NCBI GenBank assembly: GCA_944392605.1
Contig: CALXXE010000003.1
Span: forward strand, 62,001-126,000
Direction: 5' to 3'
DNA length: 64,000 bases
Source: an uncultured Clostridia bacterium
GTDB lineage: Bacteria; Bacillota; Clostridia; TANB77; CAG-508
In this document: one piece after another, positions 8,040-16,996 of the stretch
How positions within the stretch are numbered: position 1 is the first letter of the stretch
How the letters are laid out: each line of letters begins with the position of its first letter
The notes under the pieces: model-generated
Told to the model about the DNA's origin: nothing
The model's input: the letters and a program-made list of their open reading frames with translations, nothing else
Databases searched by the model: none
Position numbers and translations under genes: made by a program

Positions 8040-8552
8040 ATGAAGGAAAGATTTAAAAATAGAAGAAAAGAGATTTTTATAATTTTTTTATTTTTAATAA
8101 TATTAGTATTCTTTTTTTCAGGATTTAGTATGGGAAAAGAATTCAGTAGAAAAGATATAAATGGAATTACAGAAATTGCAAAACCAATATTACAAGTAGA
8201 AAATGTAAGTAGCTTAGAAATAAATAATTCTAATAGAGAAGGAATATATGAATTTAAAGTAAAAAATTATAATGAGCAAGGAGAAAAGACACAAGTAGAT
8301 TTGGAATATTATATTGAAATATTAAGTGATTTAGAAAATAGTGGAATAGAACTTAAACTATTTAGAAATGATCAAGAAATTAGTATTAATGAAAATAAAA
8401 CAGAAAAATTTATATTATCTAAAGATGAAGCAAAAGAAGATAATTATAAATTAGAAGTTAAATATGATGAAAATAGAAACATAAATATGGAAGATTTAAT
8501 AAGTCAATTGCAAATAAAGGTACATTCTGAACAAATACAGGAGGTACTATGA
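8040..8552 (+). CDS. Membrane-anchored TasA-cluster protein
   Basis: 170 residues: a basic N-terminus, one transmembrane helix at about 12-30 (IFIIFLFLIILVFFFSGF) and an extracellular domain with conserved-looking IYEFKVKNYNEQGEKTQVDLEYYIEI, a strand pattern like the TasA/SipW cluster proteins. Its last bases overlap the next start (ATGA), so the two are translationally coupled. Function is unknown; it is probably an accessory to matrix fibre assembly. Confidence 0.6.
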   Translation: MKERFKNRRKEIFIIFLFLIILVFFFSGFSMGKEFSRKDINGITEIAKPILQVENVSSLEINNSNREGIYEFKVKNYNEQGEKTQVDLEYYIEILSDLENSGIELKLFRNDQEISINENKTEKFILSKDEAKEDNYKLEVKYDENRNINMEDLISQLQIKVHSEQIQEVL

Positions 8553-9094
8553 GAAATTTAAAAATTAACAGAAAGAAAATAGTTATTTTAATTCTAATTT
8601 TTATAATCATTTTATTTATATTATTTAAAATTTTACAGTCAGAAAAATTTAATTTTCAAGAAGATTTGATTTTCTTTAAAATATTTGGAGTAGGAAAAAT
8701 ACAAGAAGAAGGTAATGAAAAAAGTGAATATGAAATAGAAGTAATAAAAGGAAAAAGTAATTATAAAGAAATAGAGTTATTACAAACAATAGATATAAAA
8801 ACATTAGTAAATGAAAAAGTAGCACCAGGAACAAAAGGAAGTTTTAATGTTTTTTTAACTTCAAATAGCGATGTAGATTATGAGGTAGAAATAATAGATA
8901 AAAACAATAAACCAAAAAATTTAAAATTTGAGATAAATGAAAAAGTCGGAAAAATAGAAAAAGATGAAGTAAAAAAAGTAAAAATTAATTGGGAATGGCC
9001 ATATGAAATAAATGTAGAGGAAGATTCACAAGACACGAAAGATGGTGGAAATATCGATGAGTTTAATTTTGAAATATGTACTATAGGAAAATAA
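8549..9094 (+). CDS. TasA-like membrane-anchored protein, paralogue of the 7342 gene
   Basis: 181 residues with an N-terminal helix at 9-27 (IVILILIFIIILFILFKIL). The exterior domain repeats features of the 7342 protein: KVAPGTKGSFNVFLTS, NKPKNLKFE and INWEWPYE match IAPGTSGSFNII, NKPQNLKFE and VKWKWDYE. It overlaps the preceding stop by four bases and is followed closely by the 9113 gene. Tandem duplication and divergence is the simplest origin. Confidence 0.65.
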   Translation: MRNLKINRKKIVILILIFIIILFILFKILQSEKFNFQEDLIFFKIFGVGKIQEEGNEKSEYEIEVIKGKSNYKEIELLQTIDIKTLVNEKVAPGTKGSFNVFLTSNSDVDYEVEIIDKNNKPKNLKFEINEKVGKIEKDEVKKVKINWEWPYEINVEEDSQDTKDGGNIDEFNFEICTIGK

Positions 9095-9112
9095 GATAAG
9101 GAGGTAGAATAT

Positions 9113-10438
9113 TTGAAAAAATTAATCGCTTTTTTATTTATATTTTTAATAAGTATCTTTATATGTATTAATAGTTATGCAAAATATGTAATAGAAAATA
9201 CAAGTTTAGTTGCAAATATAAATATTGATGGAGAAATTCCTAAAATAGAATTTTTAAACGTAAGTAATACAAATGAAAAATATAATAAATATGCAAATAA
9301 AACACATACTATAACTGTAGAATTTAGAATAAAAGAGAAAAATATAAAAAAAGATAATATACAAGCAGGAATAAAATTTTTTTTAGATGATACACAATTT
9401 AATCCAAGTGGAAAAGAAATAAGTAGAAGAGAAGAAGGAGAATATATTTATTATAAATATACATTGTTTAAACTGAGAAGTAATGGACGTCTTAAGATAA
9501 AAATTCCAAAAGGTGTAGTTATTGATATTGCAGACCAAGTAAATGAAGAAGTGATATTTGATACTGGAATTACAATAGATAATATAGCACCAGTTGTTAG
9601 TTTCTCACAAGAGGAAATAGAAGATGGAAAAATACTTGCAAAAATTAAAACAAATGAAAAAATAAGAGATGTAAATGCTTGGAATCTATACGAAGAAGAT
9701 ACAGTATTAAGCAAAGAATTTTCATGTAATGTATTATATCCATTTGATGTAACAGACCTAGCAGGGAATAGTACTAATATAGATGTAAAAATAGATAAAG
9801 CAACAAACATAAAGATAAAATATGGTTCAATGAGCGAAGGACCATATAATAATTGGGAATTTGGAACAGGAATAAGTGAGATTACAGGTGAAAAAGCAAT
9901 AGAATTTGGTAGTGAATATAAAATAGAAGGAATTTCATTATATTGGGAAGGTTTAGATAAGGATTTTATACAGACAAAATGTTTTATAAATACTTATTGG
10001 GGCGAAGGAGTACAAGGTATATGTAATACATATGAAACAAATTATAATTATGGATATAATGGATATTTAACTTTAAAAACAGGTCCAATAATAGTTTTAG
10101 ATGGAAAAGCAACATTATTAATAGGAGGGAAAGGAATGAATAAAGAAGGAAATATGGGATTTGGTGGAAAGCCAATACCAAAAGAAATAGCAGATAAGCA
10201 TTTATTTGGAATAAGTAGTTTAAGTATAAAATTAAAAGACACATCATATTATTCTATTGTATATCAGGCTTGGGTAGATGGAGAAGGATGGTTAGAGCCA
10301 GCATCTGATGGCGAAGAAACAACTTTTTTACATAATAAACCAATAGGAGCATATAGAATGTCATTAATTCCAACGACAGAAAAACAATATTTAATAGATT
10401 TATGGGAAAAGGATGTTGGAACTAATAATATGAAATAA
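9113..10438 (+). CDS. Large secreted protein with Ig-like and ChW-like regions
   Basis: 441 residues from a TTG start behind GGAGG. A signal peptide (LIAFLFIFLISIFICINSYA) ends at about residue 23 with the same SYAKYV form as the cluster's TasA-like protein. Residues 30-240 are beta-rich, ending in a bacterial Ig-like edge (DVTDLAGNSTNIDV). The C-terminal 100 residues include VYQAWVDGEGWLEPASDGEE and RMSLIP, which resemble one clostridial hydrophobic-W (ChW) repeat. It is the last gene of the cluster, so a surface or matrix role is inferred. No enzyme motif is visible. Confidence 0.6.
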   Translation: MKKLIAFLFIFLISIFICINSYAKYVIENTSLVANINIDGEIPKIEFLNVSNTNEKYNKYANKTHTITVEFRIKEKNIKKDNIQAGIKFFLDDTQFNPSGKEISRREEGEYIYYKYTLFKLRSNGRLKIKIPKGVVIDIADQVNEEVIFDTGITIDNIAPVVSFSQEEIEDGKILAKIKTNEKIRDVNAWNLYEEDTVLSKEFSCNVLYPFDVTDLAGNSTNIDVKIDKATNIKIKYGSMSEGPYNNWEFGTGISEITGEKAIEFGSEYKIEGISLYWEGLDKDFIQTKCFINTYWGEGVQGICNTYETNYNYGYNGYLTLKTGPIIVLDGKATLLIGGKGMNKEGNMGFGGKPIPKEIADKHLFGISSLSIKLKDTSYYSIVYQAWVDGEGWLEPASDGEETTFLHNKPIGAYRMSLIPTTEKQYLIDLWEKDVGTNNMK

Positions 10439-10510
10439 TTTTATAAAAGATATTGATATTTTTTCCATTTTAATATAAAATCTAAAAAGACTAATTAAAG
10501 GAGGGACAAA

Positions 10511-11171
10511 ATGGTTACCTTAGATGATGTTAGAAAAAACGAAGAGGTAGAAGCTTTAATTCAAGGAGCACAAAAACAATTAGATGGACTCCGGATATAC
10601 TGAACATAGTCATAGACATATTTCTATTGTTTCAAAAAGAGCAGGAGATATATTACAAGAATTAGGATATCCTGAAAGAACCATAGAGCTTGCAAGAATT
10701 GCAGGATATTTACATGATATAGGAAATTGTGTAAACAGAACAGACCATGCACATAGTGGAGCAATCATAGCTTACAATATTTTAAAAGACATGGGAATGG
10801 ATGTAAAAGAAAGAACAGAAATTATGATGGCAATAGGAAATCATGATGAGAAAACTGGAACAGCAGTAAGTGATATATCAGCAGCACTGATTTTAGCAGA
10901 TAAATCGGATGTGCATAGAGATAGAGTAACAAATACTAATTTATCAACATTTGATATACATGATAGAGTAAATTATGCTGTAACAAATGCAGAGTTAAAA
11001 ATAGATAATAAAGAAAGAAAAGCAATACTTAATTTAACAATAGATACTAAGTTATGTCCTGTTTTAGATTATTTTGAAATATTTATGGAGAGAACTATGA
11101 TGAGTAAATATGCAGCAAAATATTTGAAAATATGGTTTGAATTAGTTATAAATGGAACAAAATTATTATAG
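10511..11171 (+). CDS. HD-domain phosphohydrolase, needs a +1 shift at CGG 10592
   Basis: The start ATG 10511 follows AAAGGAGGG. The frame reads MVTLDDVRKNEEVEAL to LDGL, meets CGG at 10592 and stops two codons later (TGA). Skipping the C gives LGYTEHSHRHISIVSK and an uninterrupted frame to 11171, 219 residues. Metal ligands of the HD superfamily are present: H in EHSHRH, YLHDIGN near residue 78, DHAHSGA and a NHDEKTG loop, then ADKSDVHRDRV. This is the HDIG-type group that hydrolyses phosphate esters; the substrate is unknown. Without the shift only the first 28 residues would be made, with no active site. Confidence 0.8.
10592..10594 (+). other. In-frame CGG, +1 site 2 (HD gene)
   Basis: CTC CGG ATA TAC TGA in frame 0; CTC (C) GGA TAT ACT GAA gives LGYTE, the conserved start of this HD family's histidine region. 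Confidence 0.8.
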
Positions 11172-11199
11172 CTTTAAATAAAAAAATGGAGGAAATATC

Positions 11200-12684
11200 A
11201 TGAAGAAAATAAAATTATTAACAATAATATTAGCAATTGTACTTGTTACAATGGTAGCTTTTTTGGGAGTATATGTACCAGTACAAAATAGAATGGAAAA
11301 TCAAGTAAAAGATTATGATTATGCAATGGATTTAGAAGGTGGAAGAAATATTAGATTAGCAGTAGATAACACAGTAGACACTGTTATAAAAGATGCAGAG
11401 GGAAATGAAGTTACAGATGCAGATGAGTTATCAGATGAAGAATTAGCAGCACAAGGATATACAAAAGAGGAAAACGCAGCTAATTCAGAAGATGTATTAA
11501 ATGAGGAGAATTATAAAAAATCTAAGGAAATAATAGAAAAAAGATTAAATGCTTTAGGCGTTGATAATTATGTTACAAAGTTAGATGAAGCTTCAGGAGA
11601 TATCTTGGTAGAAATACCAGAAAATGATATTACAGATAGTATCATAAGTAATATAGGAACAACGGGAAAATTCGAAATAGTAGATAGTGATACTGAAGAA
11701 GTATTAATGGATAATAGCGATATAAAAAGAGCAAGAGTTATGTATGGCTCTAATTCAACAAGTGCTTCTTCTGGAACATCTGTATATTTAGATATAGAAT
11801 TTAATAAAGAAGGAACAAATAAATTAAAAGATATAAGTAGTACTTATGTAGAATCATCAAACACAGCAAATGAAACAAATACTACTAATGCGACAGATAA
11901 TACAACGACTGATGAAAGTAGCTCTACAGAAACAACAACAAAAGAGGTTACAATGAAAATAGATGATGAAGAAATCATGACAACAAGTTTTGATGAAACT
12001 ATAGAAACAGGAAGGCTACAATTATCAATAGGATCTGCAACAACAGACACAAGCACACTACAAGATTATATATCTCAAGCAACTAGTATAGCAGTAGTAT
12101 TAGATAATGGAAATATACCAGTAAAATATACAGTTGAAGAAAATCAGTATATTTTATCAGATATAACGCAAGATGAATTGAACATAGTTCTATATGTAAT
12201 GGTAGGTTTAGTAGCAATTGCTTTAATAGTATTAATTGTTAGATATAGGACAGAAGGATTAGTAAATGCATTTGCATATGTTGGACTAGTAGCATTATTT
12301 GTATTGTTACTTAGATACGCAAATGTAATAATATCAATAGAAAGTATATTTGGAATAGTAGTAGTGTTAGTATTAAATTATATATTTGAAAATAAATTAT
12401 TATCTAAAATAAAGAAAGAAGAAAATGTAGATAAAACAGTAGTAAATATAGCATTCAAAGAAACATATAAAGAATTTTTTATAAAAATAATGCCTATTTG
12501 TATAGCTGTTATTACCTTCTGCTTTATACAATGGGAACCAATCAGTAGTTTTGGTATGGTAATGTTCTGGGGAATTTTATTAATTGCTTTATATAATTTT
12601 GCCATAACATATCCATTAGTAAGAGTAAAAGAAAGCAAAGGAGGTAAGAATAAAGATGGAAAAAAACAAGCAAAAAATGACTAA
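11200..12684 (+). CDS. secD: Divergent protein translocase subunit SecD
   Basis: 494 residues. The N-terminal helix is at 5-27; the family motif appears as MDLEGGRNIRLAV (usually DLxGG). The P1 region includes EIIEKRLNALGVDNY and ILVEIPE. A low-complexity Thr/Asn/Ser insertion (residues 225-260) interrupts the exterior domain. Helices follow at about 330-500. Several motifs of canonical SecD are weak, so this is a fast-evolving form. SecDF uses proton motive force to pull exported proteins across. It overlaps secF by 29 bases. Confidence 0.85.
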   Translation: MKKIKLLTIILAIVLVTMVAFLGVYVPVQNRMENQVKDYDYAMDLEGGRNIRLAVDNTVDTVIKDAEGNEVTDADELSDEELAAQGYTKEENAANSEDVLNEENYKKSKEIIEKRLNALGVDNYVTKLDEASGDILVEIPENDITDSIISNIGTTGKFEIVDSDTEEVLMDNSDIKRARVMYGSNSTSASSGTSVYLDIEFNKEGTNKLKDISSTYVESSNTANETNTTNATDNTTTDESSSTETTTKEVTMKIDDEEIMTTSFDETIETGRLQLSIGSATTDTSTLQDYISQATSIAVVLDNGNIPVKYTVEENQYILSDITQDELNIVLYVMVGLVAIALIVLIVRYRTEGLVNAFAYVGLVALFVLLLRYANVIISIESIFGIVVVLVLNYIFENKLLSKIKKEENVDKTVVNIAFKETYKEFFIKIMPICIAVITFCFIQWEPISSFGMVMFWGILLIALYNFAITYPLVRVKESKGGKNKDGKKQAKND

Positions 12685-13333
12685 TAAAACAAAAATAATA
12701 ATAGCAATAATTGCAGTAGTGATACTTGCAGGGATAATTATTACATTGACTATCGGACTTAATTTTGATTTAAGATATCAAGAAAGTAAAAGTATACAAT
12801 TATATTTGGAAACAGATTTTGATATATCAGATATAAAACAAATAACAGATGAAGTAATGCCAGGAGAAAAAGTAATTATACAAAAAGTTGAAGTATATGA
12901 AGATACAGTAAATATAACAGCAAAAGATATAACAGATGAGCAAAAACAAAGTTTAATAGATAAAGTAAATGAAAAGTATGGAACAGAATTATCAGCAGAT
13001 AGTATAGCAGTAGAAAGCATACCAAATACAAGAGGAAGAGATATTATAAAACCATATATAGCACCATTTGTTATAGCAACTTTAATAATATTACTTTATA
13101 TGGCTATTAGATATAGAAAATTAGGTGTTATTAAAGCTTTAGTAAAAACAGTAGTTGTATCTGTTGTAGCACAAGCTACTTTACTTAGTGTTATGGCAAT
13201 TACAAGAATACCTATAGGAATAGTAACAATTCCATTAGTAATTACAGTATATTTACTAACTCTAGTTGGACTTACAACATATTTTGAACAACAATTAGCA
13301 AAAAATAAGAAGAAAGAGGAAGCAGGTAAATAG
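12656..13333 (+). CDS. secF: Divergent protein translocase subunit SecF
   Basis: 225 residues, shorter than usual SecF (about 300). A first helix at 10-32 is followed by LNFDLRYQESKSIQLYLETDFD, where a normal SecF has a GG-containing FTGG motif; here it is degenerate. Helices lie at about 130-205 (PYIAPFVIATLIILLYMAI, VVVSVVAQATLLSVMAI). Identified mainly by layout and by its position overlapping secD. Confidence 0.75.
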   Translation: MEKNKQKMTNKTKIIIAIIAVVILAGIIITLTIGLNFDLRYQESKSIQLYLETDFDISDIKQITDEVMPGEKVIIQKVEVYEDTVNITAKDITDEQKQSLIDKVNEKYGTELSADSIAVESIPNTRGRDIIKPYIAPFVIATLIILLYMAIRYRKLGVIKALVKTVVVSVVAQATLLSVMAITRIPIGIVTIPLVITVYLLTLVGLTTYFEQQLAKNKKKEEAGK

Positions 13334-13345
13334 TACCTGCTTTTT
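13321..13345 (+). terminator. Terminator of secDF
   Basis: AGCAGGTA / TACCTGCT stem then TTTTTC; the stop codon of secF lies in the loop. Confidence 0.85.
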
Positions 13346-13347
13346 CG

Positions 13348-13376
13348 TTGCAAAAAAATTCGAAATGATGTATAAT
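13348..13376 (+). promoter_or_regulatory. Sigma-A promoter of cassette 3
   Basis: TTGCAA at 13348, 17-base spacer, TATAAT at 13371. Confidence 0.7.
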
Positions 13377-13433
13377 AAAATGTAGACGGCAAAAAAGCTG
13401 CTGTAGAAAATGTGCATTTTAGGAAGGGGACAT

Positions 13434-13979
13434 ATGAGTAAGAAAAAGCTTCTTGCTTTGGATGAACTTGAGCAAGAAATCGAAGTTCCAAATCCAGGAG
13501 AAAGAATCTGCAGGATTTCTAGTGGGCAAAGCGGATGGAAGGATGAGCAAGTTTTTACGAGTGCTGTATTTCCAGATAGAATTGTCGGAATGCTTCAAAA
13601 AGAACTCACAAAAAAGCTTGGACATCCAGCGTTTTGTTTGGAAGCAAGTAGAAAAAAGTTAATACTTCAAGGATGGTACGGCTATAACTACGGACCTCGT
13701 CTAATGAATATGATATGTGACGAACTTTTATCATTTGGAGAAGTGTACTCTTCTAGAAGTATTACAAAGTCCGATTTCGAGTGCTTTAATCACAAAGAAG
13801 ATGGTATGAAATATTGGCTTTCTTCTCGTTGTGAGAGAGAACATGGCTTGTACCGTGTCAGTAACGGCGAAGCCGGAGCATTTACCCTGTTTGACCCTGA
13901 TGGATACGAAGAATACTATGCTGATAACATTCGACCAATTGTAGTTCTTATGGACGTTGATGTCGATGTTTTTGCGTAG
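13434..13979 (+). CDS. Unknown protein with a C-type-lectin-like C-terminus, alien codon usage
   Basis: 181 residues from ATG 13434, chosen for GGAAGGGGA just upstream. No family is recognised for the first two thirds. The C-terminal part (YWLSSR...LYRVSNGE...FTLFDPDG...NIRPIVVL) has the same order of elements as the C-terminus of the DGR target at 59983 (YWLASS...MFLSDGG...AVRPVVYL), suggesting a small C-type-lectin-like fold without signal peptide or pilin helix. Codon use is GC-rich (GAC, CTT, CGT). It forms a complete cassette with its own promoter and terminator. Confidence 0.6.
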   Translation: MSKKKLLALDELEQEIEVPNPGERICRISSGQSGWKDEQVFTSAVFPDRIVGMLQKELTKKLGHPAFCLEASRKKLILQGWYGYNYGPRLMNMICDELLSFGEVYSSRSITKSDFECFNHKEDGMKYWLSSRCEREHGLYRVSNGEAGAFTLFDPDGYEEYYADNIRPIVVLMDVDVDVFA

Positions 13980-13992
13980 TTTTAAGCACTAA

Positions 13993-14025
13993 GACAAGAC
14001 CTCTTATATAGGGGTCTTGTTTTGT
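13993..14025 (+). terminator. Terminator of cassette 3
   Basis: ACAAGACCTC / GGGGTCTTGT stem followed by TTTGTG. Confidence 0.8.
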
Positions 14026-14142
14026 GTTTGGAATGTAAAAAATAAATAAATTTTATTTAATTGGTATTTTGGTATAGATTTTTAAAAAACGTTATGATAA
14101 AATAAATGCCAAAGGTTTATAGTAAAAAAACGGAGGATTAAA

Positions 14143-16530
14143 ATGGGAAATATAGTATTACTAGATGAATTGACAATAAATAAAATTGCAGCAGGAGAGG
14201 TAATAGAAAGACCAGCATCAGTAGTAAAAGAGATGGTAGAGAATTCGATTGATGCAGGTGCTACAAATATAACAGTAGAAATAAAGAATGGAGGAATATC
14301 TTTCATAAAAGTTAGTGACAACGGAAAAGGTATAGCACAAGATGACTTAGAAATAGCATTTGAAAGACATGCAACAAGTAAAATAAGGTCAGCTGAAGAT
14401 TTAGATACAGTAACATCAATGGGGTTTAGAGGTGAGGCACTAGCTAGTATAGCAGCAGTTGCAAATGTAGAATTAGTATCAAAAACAGCAGAACAGGAAA
14501 TAGGATATAGAGTAGTTGTAGAAGCAGGAGATGTATTAGAAAAAGAAGAAACAGGATGTAGAACAGGGACAACAATAACTGTAAGAAATTTGTTCTTTAA
14601 TACACCAGTAAGATATAAGTTCTTAAAGAAAGATTATACAGAATCAGGATATATAGAAGATGCAATAACAAGGATTGCTTTAGTAAATCCAAATGTAGCA
14701 ATAAAATTGATAAACACAGGAAAAACAGTAATCCAAACAAATGGAAGCGGGATGTTAAAAGATGTAATTTACAGTATATATGGAAAAGATGTAGCAAACG
14801 CAATATTAGAAGTAAATTATCAATATGAAGATATAACTGTTTCAGGGGCAATTGGAAAACCAGAAATTGCTAGGTCAAATCGTTCACATCAATTGTTTTT
14901 CGTAAATAAAAGATATATAAAAGATAAAACACTTACAGCAGCAACTGAACAAGCATATAAAGGATTAATACCAATAGGAAAATTTGGATTTGCTGTACTT
15001 AATTTAGAGATGAACCCTGCAAAAGTAGATGTAAATGTTCATCCTGCAAAGTTAGAGGTGAGATTTCAAGAAGAAAACAAGGTTTTCCAAGCAATATATC
15101 ATGCGATAAAAGAAACTTTATTAAAAGGAGAATTAGTAGCAGATCCAGAAAAAAGCTTAAGAAATGAAAATGGAGAGAAAAAGCTAGAAAGAACTACTCA
15201 AAGCTTTGAAGAAAGGTTAAGAAATTTAAGAGAATCTAAAAAGGAAAATCAAGGAGGATTATTTGGTTTTAGAAAACAAAATGAAAAACAAATAGAAAAA
15301 TATACAGAAGAAGAAAGTAAGATAAAAACAAATATATTAGAAGATGTTTATAATAGTAAAAATAAAACTAATGAGATAGAATATAAGACTGATGAAAAAG
15401 AAGAAACTAAAAGCGATAATATTGGTGAACCAATTGATACAACAGATGTTTTAGAACAATTAAAAAAGATGAGGGCAAAGCTAGAAAATGAACTAAATGA
15501 AAGTAAATCAAATAAATTAGAAGATGTAAGTAATGAATATAATTTAGAAACGGAGAGTAAAGAAGACGGAGTAAATAAAGCAAGTAGTCAAGAAGAAAAA
15601 GTAGAACAAAAGGAAGAACAAGTGAATGAAGAGAAAAAAGAAGAAACAGTAGAAGTGTCAGCAGAAGTATCTGAAGAGCAAAAAGAAAAAATAGACAAAA
15701 TAAATGATGTAATAGAAAACATAGATAACAAAGAAATAAAAGAAGAATTTGGTGAAATAAAGCAAAAAATGGAGGAACTAAATAATAATCCACAAGTAGT
15801 TTCAGAAGACTTTGATGAAATGTATAGAAAGCTATTTGGAAGGTCACCAATAGCTGATGAGGAAGAAAAGCCAAAAGAGGAAGATAAAAGCAGTGCAGTA
15901 GACATCGTAAAAAATAATATATCTATGTTTGATACAGATGAAAAATTCAAAAAGCCAACATATAAATTTATTGGAATAATCTTTAAAACATACATAATTC
16001 TAGAAATAGGAGATGAAATGTATATATTAGACCAACATGCGGCACATGAAAGAATAATGTATGAGAAGGTAAAGAAAAATTACTATAGTGATAAAACAAA
16101 AGACTCACAATTATTGTTATTACCAGATGTAATAACTTTAACACATAAAGAAATGGATATTGCAAAAGAAAATATGGAAATGTTTGAACAAGCAGGATTT
16201 ACATTAGAAGAATTTGGAGAAAATACAATAAAATTAACAGGTGTACCTACTGTATGTATAGACTTAGATACAAAAGAATTATTTCTAGAAACACTTGATG
16301 AAATAAATACAGTAGCAAGAACAGCAAAACAAGAAAAGGAAGAAAAATTCATAGCTACAGTAGCATGTAAAGCAGCAGTAAAAGCTAATATGGCATTAAC
16401 GAAAGAAGAAGTAGAAAGATTAATGGATGAATTATTAAAACTCCCAAATCCATTTACATGTCCACATGGAAGACCAACTGTTATTAAAATGACTAAATAT
16501 GATATAGAAAGAAAATTTGCAAGAAAATAG
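14143..16530 (+). CDS. mutL: DNA mismatch repair endonuclease MutL
   Basis: 795 residues with ACGGAGG upstream. The N-terminal GHKL ATPase is complete: IAAGEVIERPASVVKEMVEN, DNGKGI, ATSKI and GFRGEALASIAAV. Residues 340-590 are a long, Glu/Lys-rich linker of low complexity, which makes the protein longer than usual (about 620-660). The C-terminal endonuclease has DQHAAHERIMYEK and the zinc-site CPHGRPT near the end, so it is a nicking MutL. No mutS lies beside it in the window. It heads the mutL-16547-miaA-17914 unit. Confidence 0.95.
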   Translation: MGNIVLLDELTINKIAAGEVIERPASVVKEMVENSIDAGATNITVEIKNGGISFIKVSDNGKGIAQDDLEIAFERHATSKIRSAEDLDTVTSMGFRGEALASIAAVANVELVSKTAEQEIGYRVVVEAGDVLEKEETGCRTGTTITVRNLFFNTPVRYKFLKKDYTESGYIEDAITRIALVNPNVAIKLINTGKTVIQTNGSGMLKDVIYSIYGKDVANAILEVNYQYEDITVSGAIGKPEIARSNRSHQLFFVNKRYIKDKTLTAATEQAYKGLIPIGKFGFAVLNLEMNPAKVDVNVHPAKLEVRFQEENKVFQAIYHAIKETLLKGELVADPEKSLRNENGEKKLERTTQSFEERLRNLRESKKENQGGLFGFRKQNEKQIEKYTEEESKIKTNILEDVYNSKNKTNEIEYKTDEKEETKSDNIGEPIDTTDVLEQLKKMRAKLENELNESKSNKLEDVSNEYNLETESKEDGVNKASSQEEKVEQKEEQVNEEKKEETVEVSAEVSEEQKEKIDKINDVIENIDNKEIKEEFGEIKQKMEELNNNPQVVSEDFDEMYRKLFGRSPIADEEEKPKEEDKSSAVDIVKNNISMFDTDEKFKKPTYKFIGIIFKTYIILEIGDEMYILDQHAAHERIMYEKVKKNYYSDKTKDSQLLLLPDVITLTHKEMDIAKENMEMFEQAGFTLEEFGENTIKLTGVPTVCIDLDTKELFLETLDEINTVARTAKQEKEEKFIATVACKAAVKANMALTKEEVERLMDELLKLPNPFTCPHGRPTVIKMTKYDIERKFARK

Positions 16531-16546
16531 AAGGAGACAAAAGAAA

Positions 16547-16975
16547 ATGACTTTTATTATAATAGGGATAATAATCATATATTTACTAGTTATTGCATGG
16601 AGCTGGAACAGTTTGGAAGAAACTGAAACACCAAAAAAGTTATTAGTAATATTTGCAGGAATAGTAGCAGTGTTTTTGATAACACAAATAGTATTTTCAA
16701 TGTCTAAAAGTGGAGTAAATTATGAGAATAACGATATGGAAAAAAGTGTAGGACAAGTAATAGTATTATTATTTACAGGGGTGAATTCATTAGTAATACC
16801 ATTCATAGCTAGAACATTTAAGAAAAAAGAAAATGGAGAAATAGAGGATAATGTTTTCAAAGTAAGAATGATAATAATTTGTGTTATATTTTTAATATGT
16901 CTATTCTTAGAATGTGGATATATGACAGACACACAAGAAGGAATTTTGAGAGTATATCAATCAAATATGAGATAA
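16547..16975 (+). CDS. Four-helix membrane protein of unknown function
   Basis: 142 residues from ATG 16547, ten bases after AAGGAG. Hydrophobic segments lie at about 2-20, 33-53, 72-90 and 108-125. No motif is recognised. It sits tightly between mutL and miaA and shares native codons. Confidence 0.55.
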   Translation: MTFIIIGIIIIYLLVIAWSWNSLEETETPKKLLVIFAGIVAVFLITQIVFSMSKSGVNYENNDMEKSVGQVIVLLFTGVNSLVIPFIARTFKKKENGEIEDNVFKVRMIIICVIFLICLFLECGYMTDTQEGILRVYQSNMR

Positions 16976-16996
16976 GACTAGAAAGATGTGAAAATA

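Noticed and set aside
13453..13662. 69-codon plus-strand frame inside cassette 3
   Set aside because: Overlaps the better-supported 13434 gene and has no ribosome-binding site.
15407..15995. Long minus-strand open frames opposite the mutL linker
   Set aside because: They are antisense to a Glu/Lys-rich low-complexity stretch, encode Leu/Ser-rich nonsense and have no ribosome-binding site.
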